From positions 1-32,412 of the forward strand of contig JAFEEF010000044.1 of the NCBI GenBank assembly GCA_018241265.1: a DNA stretch of 32,412 nt, given 5' to 3'. A model generated the notes under the pieces. It had not been told where the DNA came from, made no database searches, and saw only the letters and a list, made by a program, of their open reading frames with translations. Made by a program: the position numbers and the translations under genes. The stretch is from Pseudomonadota bacterium. GTDB taxonomy: Bacteria > Pseudomonadota > Gammaproteobacteria > Burkholderiales > Burkholderiaceae_C. Shown here piece by piece: positions 1 through 8,868 of the stretch (positions are counted from its first letter, which is position 1; the number at the start of each line of letters is the position of its first letter).

Positions 1-706
<706 letters not shown>

Positions 707-739
707 GCGGCTCTCCTGCATCGACCGGAGCAACACAGC

Positions 740-1159
740 ATGGCCACGATCCACGTCGACGTCGTCTCCGCCGAGGAAGAGATCTTCTCCGGCGAAGCCA
801 AGTTCGTCGCGCTGCCGGGCGAGAGCGGCGAGCTCGGCATCCTGCCGCGCCACACGCCGCTCATCACCCGCATCAAGCCGGGCGCGGTGCGCATCGAGCG
901 CGCCGACAACAACGAGGAAGAGTTCGTCTTCGTCGCCGGCGGCATCCTCGAAGTCCAGCCGGGCAAGGTGACGGTCCTTGCCGACACGGCGATCCGCGGC
1001 CACGACCTCGACGAAGCCAAGGCCACCGAGGCCAAGCGCCTCGCCGAGGAGGCGATGAAGCACGCGAAGAGCGAGATCGACTTCGCGAAGGCGCAGGGCG
1101 AGTTCGCCGCGATGGCGGCGCAGATCGCGGCGCTGCGCAAGTTCCGCGGGAACAAGTAG
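740..1159 (+). CDS. atpC: F1 ATP synthase epsilon subunit
   Basis: A 139-residue epsilon subunit, the rotor protein that couples the gamma shaft to the c-ring and can inhibit ATP hydrolysis. The N-terminal beta-sandwich (about residues 1-85) has the family pattern [41 protein letters not shown] and [20 protein letters not shown]. The C-terminal part (about 90-139) is the expected two-helix hairpin, rich in Ala, Glu and Lys. The ATG is preceded by GGAG at 727-730, nine bases upstream, which supports this start. It is the last gene of the atp operon; a hairpin follows 21 bases after the stop. Length matches the family. Confidence 0.97.
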   Translation: MATIHVDVVSAEEEIFSGEAKFVALPGESGELGILPRHTPLITRIKPGAVRIERADNNEEEFVFVAGGILEVQPGKVTVLADTAIRGHDLDEAKATEAKRLAEEAMKHAKSEIDFAKAQGEFAAMAAQIAALRKFRGNK

Positions 1160-1180
1160 CGCTGCCGCTTCGCCAGCAAG

Positions 1181-1209
1181 AAGCCGGGCTGAGCCCGGCT
1201 TCGCCGTTT
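1181..1209 (+). terminator. Hairpin terminator after the atp operon
   Basis: A perfect 8-bp stem (AAGCCGGG at 1181-1188 paired with CCCGGCTT at 1194-1201) closes a 5-base loop, followed by a short weak T run (CGTTT). It lies 21 bases after atpC and 13 bases before the end of the convergent exporter gene. It probably ends atp transcription and may act in both directions. The T tract is poor, so the efficiency of intrinsic termination is uncertain. Confidence 0.6.
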
Positions 1210-1222
1210 CATCTCGGCGGGG

Positions 1223-2767
1223 TCAGTCTGCCGCCGCGTGCGCCGCCCCCGCAGCGGCGCCACCGGCGCCGCGCTTCGGCGGCTTGATCAGCAGCAGCAG
1301 CGGGATCACCAGCAGGGTCGCCGCCAGCATCAGCACGAAGTCGTCGACGTAGGCGATCATCGCGGCCTGGCGCGTCACCTCGCCGTTCAGCGCCGCGAGG
1401 TTCGCCATGCTCTGCGGATTGAAGCCGGCCGTGCCGTTGATCGGCACTTGCGACGCGAGGTGCGAATACGTCAGCTGCTCGGTCAGCGACGCATGCGCGA
1501 TCTGCGTGTTGCGCACCAAGAGCGTCTGCACCGCCGAGATGCCGATGCTCGAGCCGATGTTGCGCATCAGGCTGTAGGTCGACGTGGCCTGCGCGAACAT
1601 GTGCGGCGGCAGGGTCGAGAACGACACCGCGCTGAGCGGCACGAAGACCAGCCCGAGCCCGATGCCCTGGATCAGGCCCGGCCAGATGATGTCGCCCTCG
1701 GACAGCACCAAGGTGTAGCCGCTCATCTGGTAGAGCGAGAACGCGGTGACGCCGAAGCCGCACAGCAGCAGCAGCCGCAGGTCGACCTTGCCGACCAGCC
1801 TGCCGACGACGAACATCGAGATCATCGTGCCGAGGCCGCTCGGCGCGGTGACGAGGCCGGCGGTCGCGACCGGATAGTCCATCAGGCCCTGCAGCATCGG
1901 CGGCGTCAGCGCGCGCGTGGCGTAGAGCACCGCGCCGACGATGAAGATGAAGAACACGCCGGTGACGAAGTTCCGGTCCTTCAGCAGCCGGTAGTCGAAG
2001 AACGCCTTCTCGGGGCGCGTCGTCCAGGTGTGCGCGAGCAGGAAGGCGAACGCCACGACCATCATGATCAGCTCGACCCAGGTCTCGGTCGACGACAGCC
2101 AGTCGTTCTGCTCGCCGCGGTCGAGCAGCATCTGCAGCGCGCCGATGCCGAGCGACAGCGTCGCGAAGCCGAAGGTGTCGAACGTCATGCTGCGACGCGC
2201 CGTGTCGGCGTGGATGTAGCGCCAGATGCCGTAGAACGCGAGCGCGCCGATCGGCAGGTTGATGAAGAACACCCAGCGCCAGTCGTAGCTGTCGGTCAGC
2301 CAGCCGCCGAGCGTCGGCCCGAGGATGGGCCCGACCATCACGCCGACGCCCCAGATCGCCATCGCCGAGCCGCGCTTCTCGGGCGGATTGATCGCCAGCA
2401 TCACCGCCTGCGACAAGGGCACCAGCGCGGCACCGAACAATCCCTGCAGCAACCGGGCGCCGACGATCTGCGCGAGCGACCCCGAGAAGCCGCACAGCAT
2501 CGACGCCAGCGTGAAGCCGCCGACCGAGACGAGGAACACCTGCTTCTGGCCGAAGCGATCGCACATCCAGCCGGTCAGCGGCGTCGCGATCGCGGCGGCG
2601 ACGATGTACGACGTCAGCACCCAGGTGATCTGATCCTGCGATGCCGACAGCGCGCCCTGCATGTGCGGCAGCGCGACGTTGGCGATCGTGGTGTCGAGCG
2701 CCTGGATGATGGTCGCGAGCATCACCGAGACGGTGATCATCGGGCGGTTCAATGCGGGCGCGGTCAT
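1223..2767 (-). CDS. DHA2 (EmrB/QacA) family drug:H+ antiporter
   Basis: A 514-residue major facilitator transporter of the 14-helix DHA2 group, which exports drugs and other toxic molecules using the proton gradient. The N-terminus has the hallmark LATIIQALDTTIANVALPHM (Asp in helix 1), followed by ITWVLTSYIVAAAIATPLTGWM and CDRFGQKQVFL, the motif A loop between helices 2 and 3. The helix 5 antiporter motif appears as MVGPILGPTLGGWLTD, then WRWVFFINLPIG, typical of EmrB. Length fits the family. No EmrA-type adaptor or TolC partner is adjacent, so whether it works alone or with distant partners is unknown. Its ATG lies inside the stop region of marR (ATGA, 2764-2767), so the two are translationally coupled and the exporter is very probably under MarR control. 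Confidence 0.93.
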   Translation of the reverse strand: MTAPALNRPMITVSVMLATIIQALDTTIANVALPHMQGALSASQDQITWVLTSYIVAAAIATPLTGWMCDRFGQKQVFLVSVGGFTLASMLCGFSGSLAQIVGARLLQGLFGAALVPLSQAVMLAINPPEKRGSAMAIWGVGVMVGPILGPTLGGWLTDSYDWRWVFFINLPIGALAFYGIWRYIHADTARRSMTFDTFGFATLSLGIGALQMLLDRGEQNDWLSSTETWVELIMMVVAFAFLLAHTWTTRPEKAFFDYRLLKDRNFVTGVFFIFIVGAVLYATRALTPPMLQGLMDYPVATAGLVTAPSGLGTMISMFVVGRLVGKVDLRLLLLCGFGVTAFSLYQMSGYTLVLSEGDIIWPGLIQGIGLGLVFVPLSAVSFSTLPPHMFAQATSTYSLMRNIGSSIGISAVQTLLVRNTQIAHASLTEQLTYSHLASQVPINGTAGFNPQSMANLAALNGEVTRQAAMIAYVDDFVLMLAATLLVIPLLLLIKPPKRGAGGAAAGAAHAAAD

Positions 2768-3219
2768 GCCGCCTGCTCCATCACGGTCAACAGCTGTTCG
2801 AGCAGTTCGGTGGCGCCGCGCAAGCGCGCCGGGTCGATCCCGGCGAACAGCTCGCGACGCATCGCGTCGGCTTCCCTGCGCACCTTCTCGTAGAGCTTGA
2901 CGCCGGCCTTCGTCACGACGACGAGCTTGACTCGCCGGTCCGTGGTGGACGGCTCGCGCACGACCAGCTCGGCCTTCACGAGGCGGTCGACCATCGTGAC
3001 CATCGTCGCGTCCTCGACGCCGACGCGGCGCGCCAGCTCGGTCTGTGCGAGCGGCTCGCCGGCCTTCGCGGCGACCGCGATCGTCATCCAGCTCGCCTGG
3101 CTCATGCCCAGGTCCTTCAGGCGCCGGTCGAGCAGCAGACGCCAGGTGCGCGCGCCGTTGTGCAGGGCAGCGGAGAAGCGCTCCTCGAGCGTGAGCGCGG
3201 ATGCCGTTTCGGAAGCCAT
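2764..3219 (-). CDS. MarR-family transcriptional regulator
   Basis: A 151-residue winged-helix repressor of the MarR family. Visible features are an N-terminal helix ending NGARTWRLLLDRRL, the recognition region DLGMSQASWMTIAVAA and LAQTELARRVGVEDATMVTMVDRL, then the wing VVREPSTTDRRVKLVVVTKAG (about residues 90-110), where the DxRxK pattern is diagnostic. The C-terminal helices for dimerisation follow. It is the first gene of a two-gene operon with the exporter, so the likely role is ligand-relieved repression of that exporter and of itself. The ATG at 3217-3219 is directly preceded by a perfect palindrome and no Shine-Dalgarno sequence is visible; no other in-frame ATG or GTG lies close downstream, so the message may be leaderless or weakly initiated. 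Confidence 0.93.
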   Translation of the reverse strand: MASETASALTLEERFSAALHNGARTWRLLLDRRLKDLGMSQASWMTIAVAAKAGEPLAQTELARRVGVEDATMVTMVDRLVKAELVVREPSTTDRRVKLVVVTKAGVKLYEKVRREADAMRRELFAGIDPARLRGATELLEQLLTVMEQAA

Positions 3220-3245
3220 CTGATGATTAGATATCTAATCATCAG
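3220..3245. promoter_or_regulatory. 26-bp perfect palindrome, probable MarR operator
   Basis: All 26 bases form an uninterrupted perfect palindrome centred on AGATATCT (3229-3236), with arms that read CTGATGATTAG. It is strikingly AT-rich for this genome and abuts the marR start codon. On the minus strand TACACT at 3244-3249 could serve as a -10 box, which would put transcription initiation inside the palindrome; no good -35 is visible. MarR proteins bind such palindromes as dimers, so autoregulation of the marR-exporter operon is the natural reading. Binding itself is inferred. Confidence 0.8.
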
Positions 3246-3352
3246 TGTAGCACAGGTTCTGCATGTGCCGCGACGGCCCTGCCGCCGCTCGGCCGCCGAC
3301 CCGCGGTTAAGCTAGTGCCCTCGCGCGCGCCGCGCCCCTCGGCAGTCTCCTG

Positions 3353-5212
3353 ATGTCCACGCCCTCCCGACCGTCCTTTCTGCGCCGCTGGCTAGGCGCG
3401 CTGTGGCGGTTCCTCGACGCCAGCCGCCGGGTGACCGTCAACCTGATCTTCCTGCTGATCGTCGTCGTGCTGGTGCTCGGACTCGTGCGGCGCGGCGGTC
3501 CGGCGCTCGAAGACCGGACCGCGCTGGTGCTGCGCCTCGAAGGCCCGATCGTCGAGCAGAGCTCGGCCGGCCTGCGCGAATCGGCGCTCGCCCGGGCGCG
3601 CGGCGAGGAGATGTCCAGCATGCAGCTGCGCGACCTGCTGGGCGTGATCGATACCGCGACCAAGGACGCGAAGATCTCGGGCCTGGTGCTGCTGCCCGAC
3701 GACCTCGGTGCCGCCGGCCTGCCGATGCTGCGCGAGGTCGCCGGCGCGCTCGACCGTTTCCGGGCCGCCGGCAAGCCGGTGATCGCCTGGGCCAACAGCT
3801 ACGACCAGCGCCAGTACTACCTCGCGACGCATGCCGACCAGGTGCTGCTGCATCCGGACGGCGAGGTGCTGATCCAGGGCTACGGCGGCTACCGCAACTA
3901 CTACCGCGACGCGCTCGACAAGCTCGGCGTCACCGTCAACCTGCTGCGCGTCGGCACCTACAAGAGCTTCGGCGAACCGTACATCGACAACGGTCCGTCA
4001 CCGGCGGCGAAGGAGGCCGACGGCCTGCTCTACAGCGGCCTGTGGGCTACCTACACCGGCGACGTCGAGAAGGCGCGCAAGCTGCCGGCCGGCACCATCG
4101 CCGACCTGATCGAACACCTGCCCGAGCGCTTCGCGGCCGTCGGCGGCGATGCCGGCAAGCTGTCGCTCGAAGCCAGGCTGGTCGACGGCCTGAAGACCCA
4201 GGACGAGCTCGACGCGATCATGATCCAGCGCGGCGCCAAGAGCGCCGACGGCAAGACCTTCCGCCAGGTCTCGTTCGAGGACTACAGCGCGCGCCTCGCG
4301 CCCAAGCTCACCGGCGACGCGATCGGCGTGGTCGTCGCCGAAGGCGAGATCACCGACGGCGCGGCGCCCCCCGGCACGGTGGGCGGCCGCTCGACCGCCG
4401 AGCTGATCCGCCATGCGCGCGAGGACGATCAGATCAAGGCGATCGTGCTGCGCGTCGACTCGCCCGGCGGCAGCGCATTCGGCGCCGAGCTGGTGCGCCA
4501 CGAGCTCGAGTTGACGCGCAAGGCCGGCAAGCCGGTCGTCGTGTCGATGAGCAACGTCGCGGCCTCCGGCGGCTACTGGATCTCGACCGCGGCCGACGAG
4601 GTGATCGCCGATCCGGCGACGATCACCGGATCGATCGGCGTGTTCGCGATGTTCCCGACCGTCGACAAGACGCTCGACAAGCTCGGCGTGCACACCGCCG
4701 GCACGACGACGACCTGGCTCGCCGGCGCCGGCGACCCGCGCCTGCCGCCCGACCCGCGCTTCCTGCAGATCGTGCAGCAGAGCATCGACCACACCTACCT
4801 CGACTTCACGACCAAGGTCGCGACCGCGCGCAAGACGACGCAGCCGGCGATCGATGCGGTCGCGCAGGGCCGCGTATGGACCGGCGCGCAGGCCAAGGAG
4901 CGCGGCCTCGTCGACACGCTCGGCGGCCTCGGCGATGCGCTGAAGTCGGCGGCGCGCCGCGCCAAGCTCGGCGACGACTACCGCGTGGCCTACATCGAGC
5001 GCCAGCCGGGCCGGCTCGAGCAGCTCGCCGCGATGTTCGTCGGCACCGCGGCCGACGTGGTGGGCGCCAAGGTGCGCGCAGAGCTGCTGCCGCCGGCGAT
5101 GCCCGCGCAGGTGGCGACCGGTCTCGAGCGCGACCTGCGCCAGCTCCAGTCGCTGGTCGACCCGCAGCGGCCCTACAACGTGGTCGTCCACTGCCTGTGC
5201 GAAGCGCCGTGA
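3353..5212 (+). CDS. sppA: Signal peptide peptidase SppA, long (67 kDa) type
   Basis: A 619-residue membrane-bound serine protease that degrades cleaved signal peptides at the periplasmic face of the inner membrane. Length matches the E. coli form (618 residues) with two tandem ClpP-like domains. A single N-terminal membrane anchor lies at about residues 31-46 (LIFLLIVVVLVLGLV). The catalytic Lys/Ser pair is present: Lys204 in RVGTYKSFGEPY from the N-terminal domain and Ser405 in SNVAASGGYWIS from the C-terminal domain. The segment VLRVDSPGGSAFGAEL (about 366-380) is the conserved oxyanion region. The start has only a weak ribosome site; the anchor begins about 30 residues in, consistent with this ATG. 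rep begins 13 bases after the stop, and the two are probably co-transcribed. Confidence 0.96.
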   Translation: MSTPSRPSFLRRWLGALWRFLDASRRVTVNLIFLLIVVVLVLGLVRRGGPALEDRTALVLRLEGPIVEQSSAGLRESALARARGEEMSSMQLRDLLGVIDTATKDAKISGLVLLPDDLGAAGLPMLREVAGALDRFRAAGKPVIAWANSYDQRQYYLATHADQVLLHPDGEVLIQGYGGYRNYYRDALDKLGVTVNLLRVGTYKSFGEPYIDNGPSPAAKEADGLLYSGLWATYTGDVEKARKLPAGTIADLIEHLPERFAAVGGDAGKLSLEARLVDGLKTQDELDAIMIQRGAKSADGKTFRQVSFEDYSARLAPKLTGDAIGVVVAEGEITDGAAPPGTVGGRSTAELIRHAREDDQIKAIVLRVDSPGGSAFGAELVRHELELTRKAGKPVVVSMSNVAASGGYWISTAADEVIADPATITGSIGVFAMFPTVDKTLDKLGVHTAGTTTTWLAGAGDPRLPPDPRFLQIVQQSIDHTYLDFTTKVATARKTTQPAIDAVAQGRVWTGAQAKERGLVDTLGGLGDALKSAARRAKLGDDYRVAYIERQPGRLEQLAAMFVGTAADVVGAKVRAELLPPAMPAQVATGLERDLRQLQSLVDPQRPYNVVVHCLCEAP

Positions 5213-5225
5213 CGGCGCGCCGTCG

Positions 5226-7343
5226 ATGAGCGCCGCGCCCACGCCGCTCAACCCGGCGCAGATGGAAGCCGTCCACTACCTGGGCGGCCCCTGCCTCGTG
5301 CTCGCCGGCGCCGGTTCGGGCAAGACGCGCGTCATCACGCACAAGATCGCGCGGCTGCTCGAAGCGGGCTATGCGCCCAGGCACATCGCGGCGATCACCT
5401 TCACCAACAAGGCCGCGCAGGAGATGCGCGAGCGCGCGAAGCAGCTCGTCGGGCCGCGCGCCGCGAAGGATCTGGCGATCAGCACCTTCCACTCGCTCGG
5501 CGTGCGCATGCTGCGCAGCGAAGGGCAGCGGCTCGGCCTGAAGCCGCAGTTCAGCATCCTCGACAGCGACGACGTGCTGTCGCTGCTGCGCGATGCCGGC
5601 GGCACCAGCGACGTCGCGCTGGCGCGCCGCTGGCAATGGGCGATCAGCCTGTGGAAGAACCAGGGGCTGAACAGCGCACAGGCGCAACGGGCTGCGCAGA
5701 ACGATGACGAGCGCGTTGCGGCGCGCGTGATGCAGCGCTACGAGGAGCGTCTCGCGGCCTACCAGGCGGTCGACTTCGACGACCTGATCACCTTGCCGGC
5801 GCGCCTCCTGCAGCGCGACGCCGAGACGTGCGCGACCTGGCGCGACACCTTGCGCTACGTGCTGGTCGACGAATACCAGGACACCAACGCGATCCAGTAC
5901 GAGATGCTGAAGGGCCTGGTCGGCGAGCGCGGCATGTTCACCGCGGTCGGCGACGACGACCAGAGCATCTACGGCTGGCGCGGCGCGACGATCGAGAACC
6001 TGCGCCGCCTGCCGCAGGAATACGCGGCGCTGAAGGTGATCCCGCTCGAGCAGAACTACCGCTCGACCGGCCACATCCTGCGCGCCGCCAACCAGGTGAT
6101 CGCGAACAACCCGAAGCTCTTCGAGAAGAAGCTGTGGAGCGCGTTCGGCGACGGCGATCCGGTGCAGGTCGTCGAATGCGACAGCGAGGAGCACGAGGCC
6201 GAGCGCGCCGTCGCGCGCATCCGGGCCTTGCGCGCGCAAGGCGGCGAAGTGCGGCTCGCGGACTTCGCGATCCTCTACCGCGCCAACCACCAGGCCAAGG
6301 TCTTCGAGCAGGCGCTGCGCAAGGCCAACCTGCCGTACAAGGTGTCGGGCGGCCAGAGCTTCTTCGACCGCGCCGAGATCAAGGACCTGTGCGCCTGGCT
6401 GCGCCTGCTCGTCAACCAGGACGACGACCCGGCCTTCCTGCGCGCGGTCACGACGCCCAAGCGCGGCATCGGCCACCAGACGCTCGCGAGCCTCGGCGAA
6501 TTCGCCGCCAAGTGGAAGACCAGCCTCTACGAGGCGCTCTTCGCCGAGTCGCTGCACGGTGCGCTGAGCGCCCGCGCGATCGGCTCGCTGCACGAGTTTG
6601 GCCGCTACGTGAACGACCTCGAATACCGCGCCCGCCGGACCACCGGCTCCGACGCTGCGCAGGCCTTGCTGCTCGGCTGGCTGAAGGACATCGGCTACGA
6701 GCAGCACCTGCACGACGGCGAGGACAGCGAGAAGCTCGCGGCGGCGCGCTGGAGCAACGTGCTCGACTTCGTCGAGTGGATCGCCCGGCGTTGCGGCGGC
6801 AGAGATGACAACGACGGCACGAGTGCCGTCGGCGAGAACGACGGCGGTGCCGCGCTCCGCAGCGAGACCAGGAGCGTGCTCGACGTCGCGCAGACGATCT
6901 CGGTGATCATCAGTCTCGCCGAGCGCGGCGACGAGCAGGACGTGATCACCTTGTCGACCCTGCATGCGGCCAAGGGACTCGAGTGGGCGCACGTCACGCT
7001 GGCCGGCGTCAACGAAGGGCTGCTGCCCTTTGTCAGTGGCGGCAGCGAGGACGACGGGATGACACCGCAGCGCCTCGAGGAGGAGCGCCGGCTGATGTAC
7101 GTCGGCATCACGCGGGCGCGGCGGACGCTCGCGGTCAGCACCTTGCGGCGGCGCAAGCGCGGGCGCGAGCTCGTGCCGGGCATGCCGAGCCGCTTCATCG
7201 CCGAGATGAAGCTGCACGAGGCGGGCCCGAAGGTCGACCCGCGCGAGAAGCTCAAGGCCCTGCGCGAGGCCGCCGCACGCCGCGCCGAAGCCGCCTCCTC
7301 GAGCAGCAATCAAGAGCCGTTGGCGGCCGAGTCACGGCGCTGA
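5226..7343 (+). CDS. rep: ATP-dependent DNA helicase Rep (UvrD/Rep family)
   Basis: A 705-residue superfamily 1A 3'-5' helicase. Rep rather than UvrD is favoured by LNPAQMEAV and GGPCLVLAGAGSGKTRVITH near the start. Motif Q/I with Walker A GAGSGKT lies at residues 28-34, motif Ia AAITFTNKAAQEM at 55-67, motif II VDEYQDTN at 214-221, motif III VGDDDQSIYGWRGA at 241-254, motif IV LEQNYRST later, motif V TLSTLHAAKGLEW and motif VI EERRLMYVGITRARRT at about 618-633. It helps replication forks pass protein-bound DNA. It is about 30 residues longer than E. coli Rep (673); a Gly/Asp-rich insert at about residues 523-548 accounts for most of this. The ATG is preceded by a 14-bp palindrome instead of a Shine-Dalgarno site, so translation may depend on coupling to sppA. 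Confidence 0.94.
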   Translation: MSAAPTPLNPAQMEAVHYLGGPCLVLAGAGSGKTRVITHKIARLLEAGYAPRHIAAITFTNKAAQEMRERAKQLVGPRAAKDLAISTFHSLGVRMLRSEGQRLGLKPQFSILDSDDVLSLLRDAGGTSDVALARRWQWAISLWKNQGLNSAQAQRAAQNDDERVAARVMQRYEERLAAYQAVDFDDLITLPARLLQRDAETCATWRDTLRYVLVDEYQDTNAIQYEMLKGLVGERGMFTAVGDDDQSIYGWRGATIENLRRLPQEYAALKVIPLEQNYRSTGHILRAANQVIANNPKLFEKKLWSAFGDGDPVQVVECDSEEHEAERAVARIRALRAQGGEVRLADFAILYRANHQAKVFEQALRKANLPYKVSGGQSFFDRAEIKDLCAWLRLLVNQDDDPAFLRAVTTPKRGIGHQTLASLGEFAAKWKTSLYEALFAESLHGALSARAIGSLHEFGRYVNDLEYRARRTTGSDAAQALLLGWLKDIGYEQHLHDGEDSEKLAAARWSNVLDFVEWIARRCGGRDDNDGTSAVGENDGGAALRSETRSVLDVAQTISVIISLAERGDEQDVITLSTLHAAKGLEWAHVTLAGVNEGLLPFVSGGSEDDGMTPQRLEEERRLMYVGITRARRTLAVSTLRRRKRGRELVPGMPSRFIAEMKLHEAGPKVDPREKLKALREAAARRAEAASSSSNQEPLAAESRR

Positions 7344-7349
7344 CCCGGC

Positions 7350-8036
7350 ATGAGGATAGATGCCGTGCGCGCGCAGGCCGTCGCCGTGGGTGCTTGTGCC
7401 GCCATCGCGATCGGTGCCGCGCAGGGCTGGTTGCCGGTCGAGATCGGCTGGGCGTTCAAGCCGCTCACGACGCTGCTGATCCTGGCCTACGCCTGGCGCC
7501 GGGCCGGCCTGACCGCGGTGCAGGCGCGCTGCGTGCGCCTGGGCCTGTCGTTGTCGCTGGTCGGCGATGTCGCGTTGCTGTGGCCAGGCGCAGGTTTCCT
7601 GGCGGGACTGATCGCCTTCCTGCTGGCGCACCTGGCCTATGTCGCAGCGTTCTGCGTGCCGTTGCGCCTGGCGGCGCGCAAGGGACCGTTCGTTGCGTAT
7701 GCCGCCGTGGCCGCGGTCATCCTCGTGCCGCTGTGGCCGCACCTGCCGGTGGCGCTGCATGCGCCGGTGCTGGCCTATGTGCTGTGCCTCGCGACGATGG
7801 CCGCGCAGGCGGCGGCGTGGTGGCAGAGCCGGATCGGCGCCGACGATGCGACGCATGCGCGCAGTGCGGCGCTCGGCGGCTTGCTGTTCATGGCCTCCGA
7901 CAGCCTGCTCGCGATCAACCGGTTCGCGCTGCCGCTGCCGCTGGCGTCGCTGTGGATATTGCTGACCTATTGGCTGGCGCAGTGGCGCATCGCGAGTTCG
8001 CTGCGGGGCGCCGCCGTGCCGCCTACATCCCCTTGA
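7350..8036 (+). CDS. YhhN family membrane protein (lysoplasmalogenase-like)
   Basis: A 228-residue polytopic inner-membrane protein with about eight predicted hydrophobic segments and no signal peptide. Family landmarks are AFKPLTTLLIL (KPLT at 37-40), SLVGDVALLW (GD at 72-73), FLLAHLAYVAAF, and LLFMASDSLLAINRF (SDSLLAIN at 183-190), ending with ILLTYWLAQWRIA. This family is related to animal TMEM86, which hydrolyses the vinyl-ether bond of lysoplasmalogens; the bacterial substrate here is not shown by the sequence. The gene starts seven bases after the rep stop, so it is probably the last gene of the sppA-rep transcript. Its last 14 bases overlap the 3' end of the convergent response regulator gene. 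Confidence 0.88.
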   Translation: MRIDAVRAQAVAVGACAAIAIGAAQGWLPVEIGWAFKPLTTLLILAYAWRRAGLTAVQARCVRLGLSLSLVGDVALLWPGAGFLAGLIAFLLAHLAYVAAFCVPLRLAARKGPFVAYAAVAAVILVPLWPHLPVALHAPVLAYVLCLATMAAQAAAWWQSRIGADDATHARSAALGGLLFMASDSLLAINRFALPLPLASLWILLTYWLAQWRIASSLRGAAVPPTSP

Positions 8037-8868
8037 AGAGCCCCGTGAAGCTGCGCGAGACCTCGAGCTTCTCCGGGTGCCCCTTCACGCCGACCAGCTG
8101 ACGCCCGCGCAAATCGCGCGTCACGCCGGCGATGTGCTTGGTGTTGACGAGCGTCGAGCGGTGGATCTGCCAGAACAGGTCGGCATCGAGCTCGTCCACC
8201 AGCTCCTTGATGGGCTTCCTGATCAGCGCCTCGAGCGTCGCCGTCTGCACGCGCGTGTACTTCTCGTCGGAGATGAAGAACAGCACGTCCTCGACCGGGA
8301 TCATCTGTATGGTCTGGCCGACGGTCGCCTGGATCCAGCGCAGGTGCTGCGGCGCGCCTTGCGGGTTCATGTGTCCGGCGAGCTTCTGCAAGAGCTGCTG
8401 CATCGCCGCCGGCGGCGGATCGTCGCCGCCGGCGCTGTGACCCTGGTCGGCGCGCTGCGCGAGCCGCTTCCGCACCCGGGCGACCGTCACTGCGAGGCGG
8501 TCCCGCTCGGCCGGCTTCAGCACGTAGTCGACCACGCCCTGCTCGAAGGCCTCGATCGCGTACTGGTCGTAGGCGGTGATGAAGACGATCTCGCAGCCGG
8601 GCCACTGGTCGGGCGTGTCGTCGTCGGTCGGCAACTGCGCGATCGCGCGTGCCGCCTCGACGCCGGTCATGCCGGGCATGCGGATGTCGAGGAAGACGAG
8701 GTCCGGATGGTGCTGCTCGGTGAGCTCGACCGCTTCGCTGCCGTTCTTCGCCTCGGCGACGATCTCGAGCTCGGGCCAGACTTCGGCCAGGCGGGCGCGC
8801 AGCTGGTCGCGCAGCAGCCGCTCGTCGTCGGCGATGAGGGCGCGGGTGGCGGCGGTCGGCGTGTTCAT
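8023..8868 (-). CDS. LytTR-family response regulator
   Basis: A 281-residue two-domain response regulator. The receiver (about residues 8-125) has the acidic pair in LIADDERLLRDQL, the phosphoacceptor Asp61 in DLVFLDIRMPGMTG, and the Thr/Lys switch region FITAYDQYAIEAF then VDYVLKPAER. The C-terminal LytTR DNA-binding domain (about 175-281) shows IPVEDVLFFISDEKYTRVQT, LDADLFWQIHRSTLVN and the ending KLEVSRSFTGLFKGM. LytTR proteins bind spaced direct repeats and often control envelope, export or bacteriocin genes. The frame stays open further upstream, but the ATG at 8866-8868 overlaps the stop of the small membrane protein gene as ATGA and begins a clean receiver, so this start is chosen. It is the third gene of a coupled kinase-membrane protein-regulator operon. 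Confidence 0.93.
   Translation of the reverse strand: MNTPTAATRALIADDERLLRDQLRARLAEVWPELEIVAEAKNGSEAVELTEQHHPDLVFLDIRMPGMTGVEAARAIAQLPTDDDTPDQWPGCEIVFITAYDQYAIEAFEQGVVDYVLKPAERDRLAVTVARVRKRLAQRADQGHSAGGDDPPPAAMQQLLQKLAGHMNPQGAPQHLRWIQATVGQTIQMIPVEDVLFFISDEKYTRVQTATLEALIRKPIKELVDELDADLFWQIHRSTLVNTKHIAGVTRDLRGRQLVGVKGHPEKLEVSRSFTGLFKGM

Noticed and set aside
1238-2893. 551-codon open frame antisense to the drug exporter and marR
   Set aside because: Arg/His/Gln/Ala-rich shadow of the transmembrane protein's codons, with no family features.
4806-7313. 835-codon open frame antisense to sppA and rep
   Set aside because: It crosses the boundary of two well-identified genes on the other strand and has the composition of a GC-rich shadow frame.
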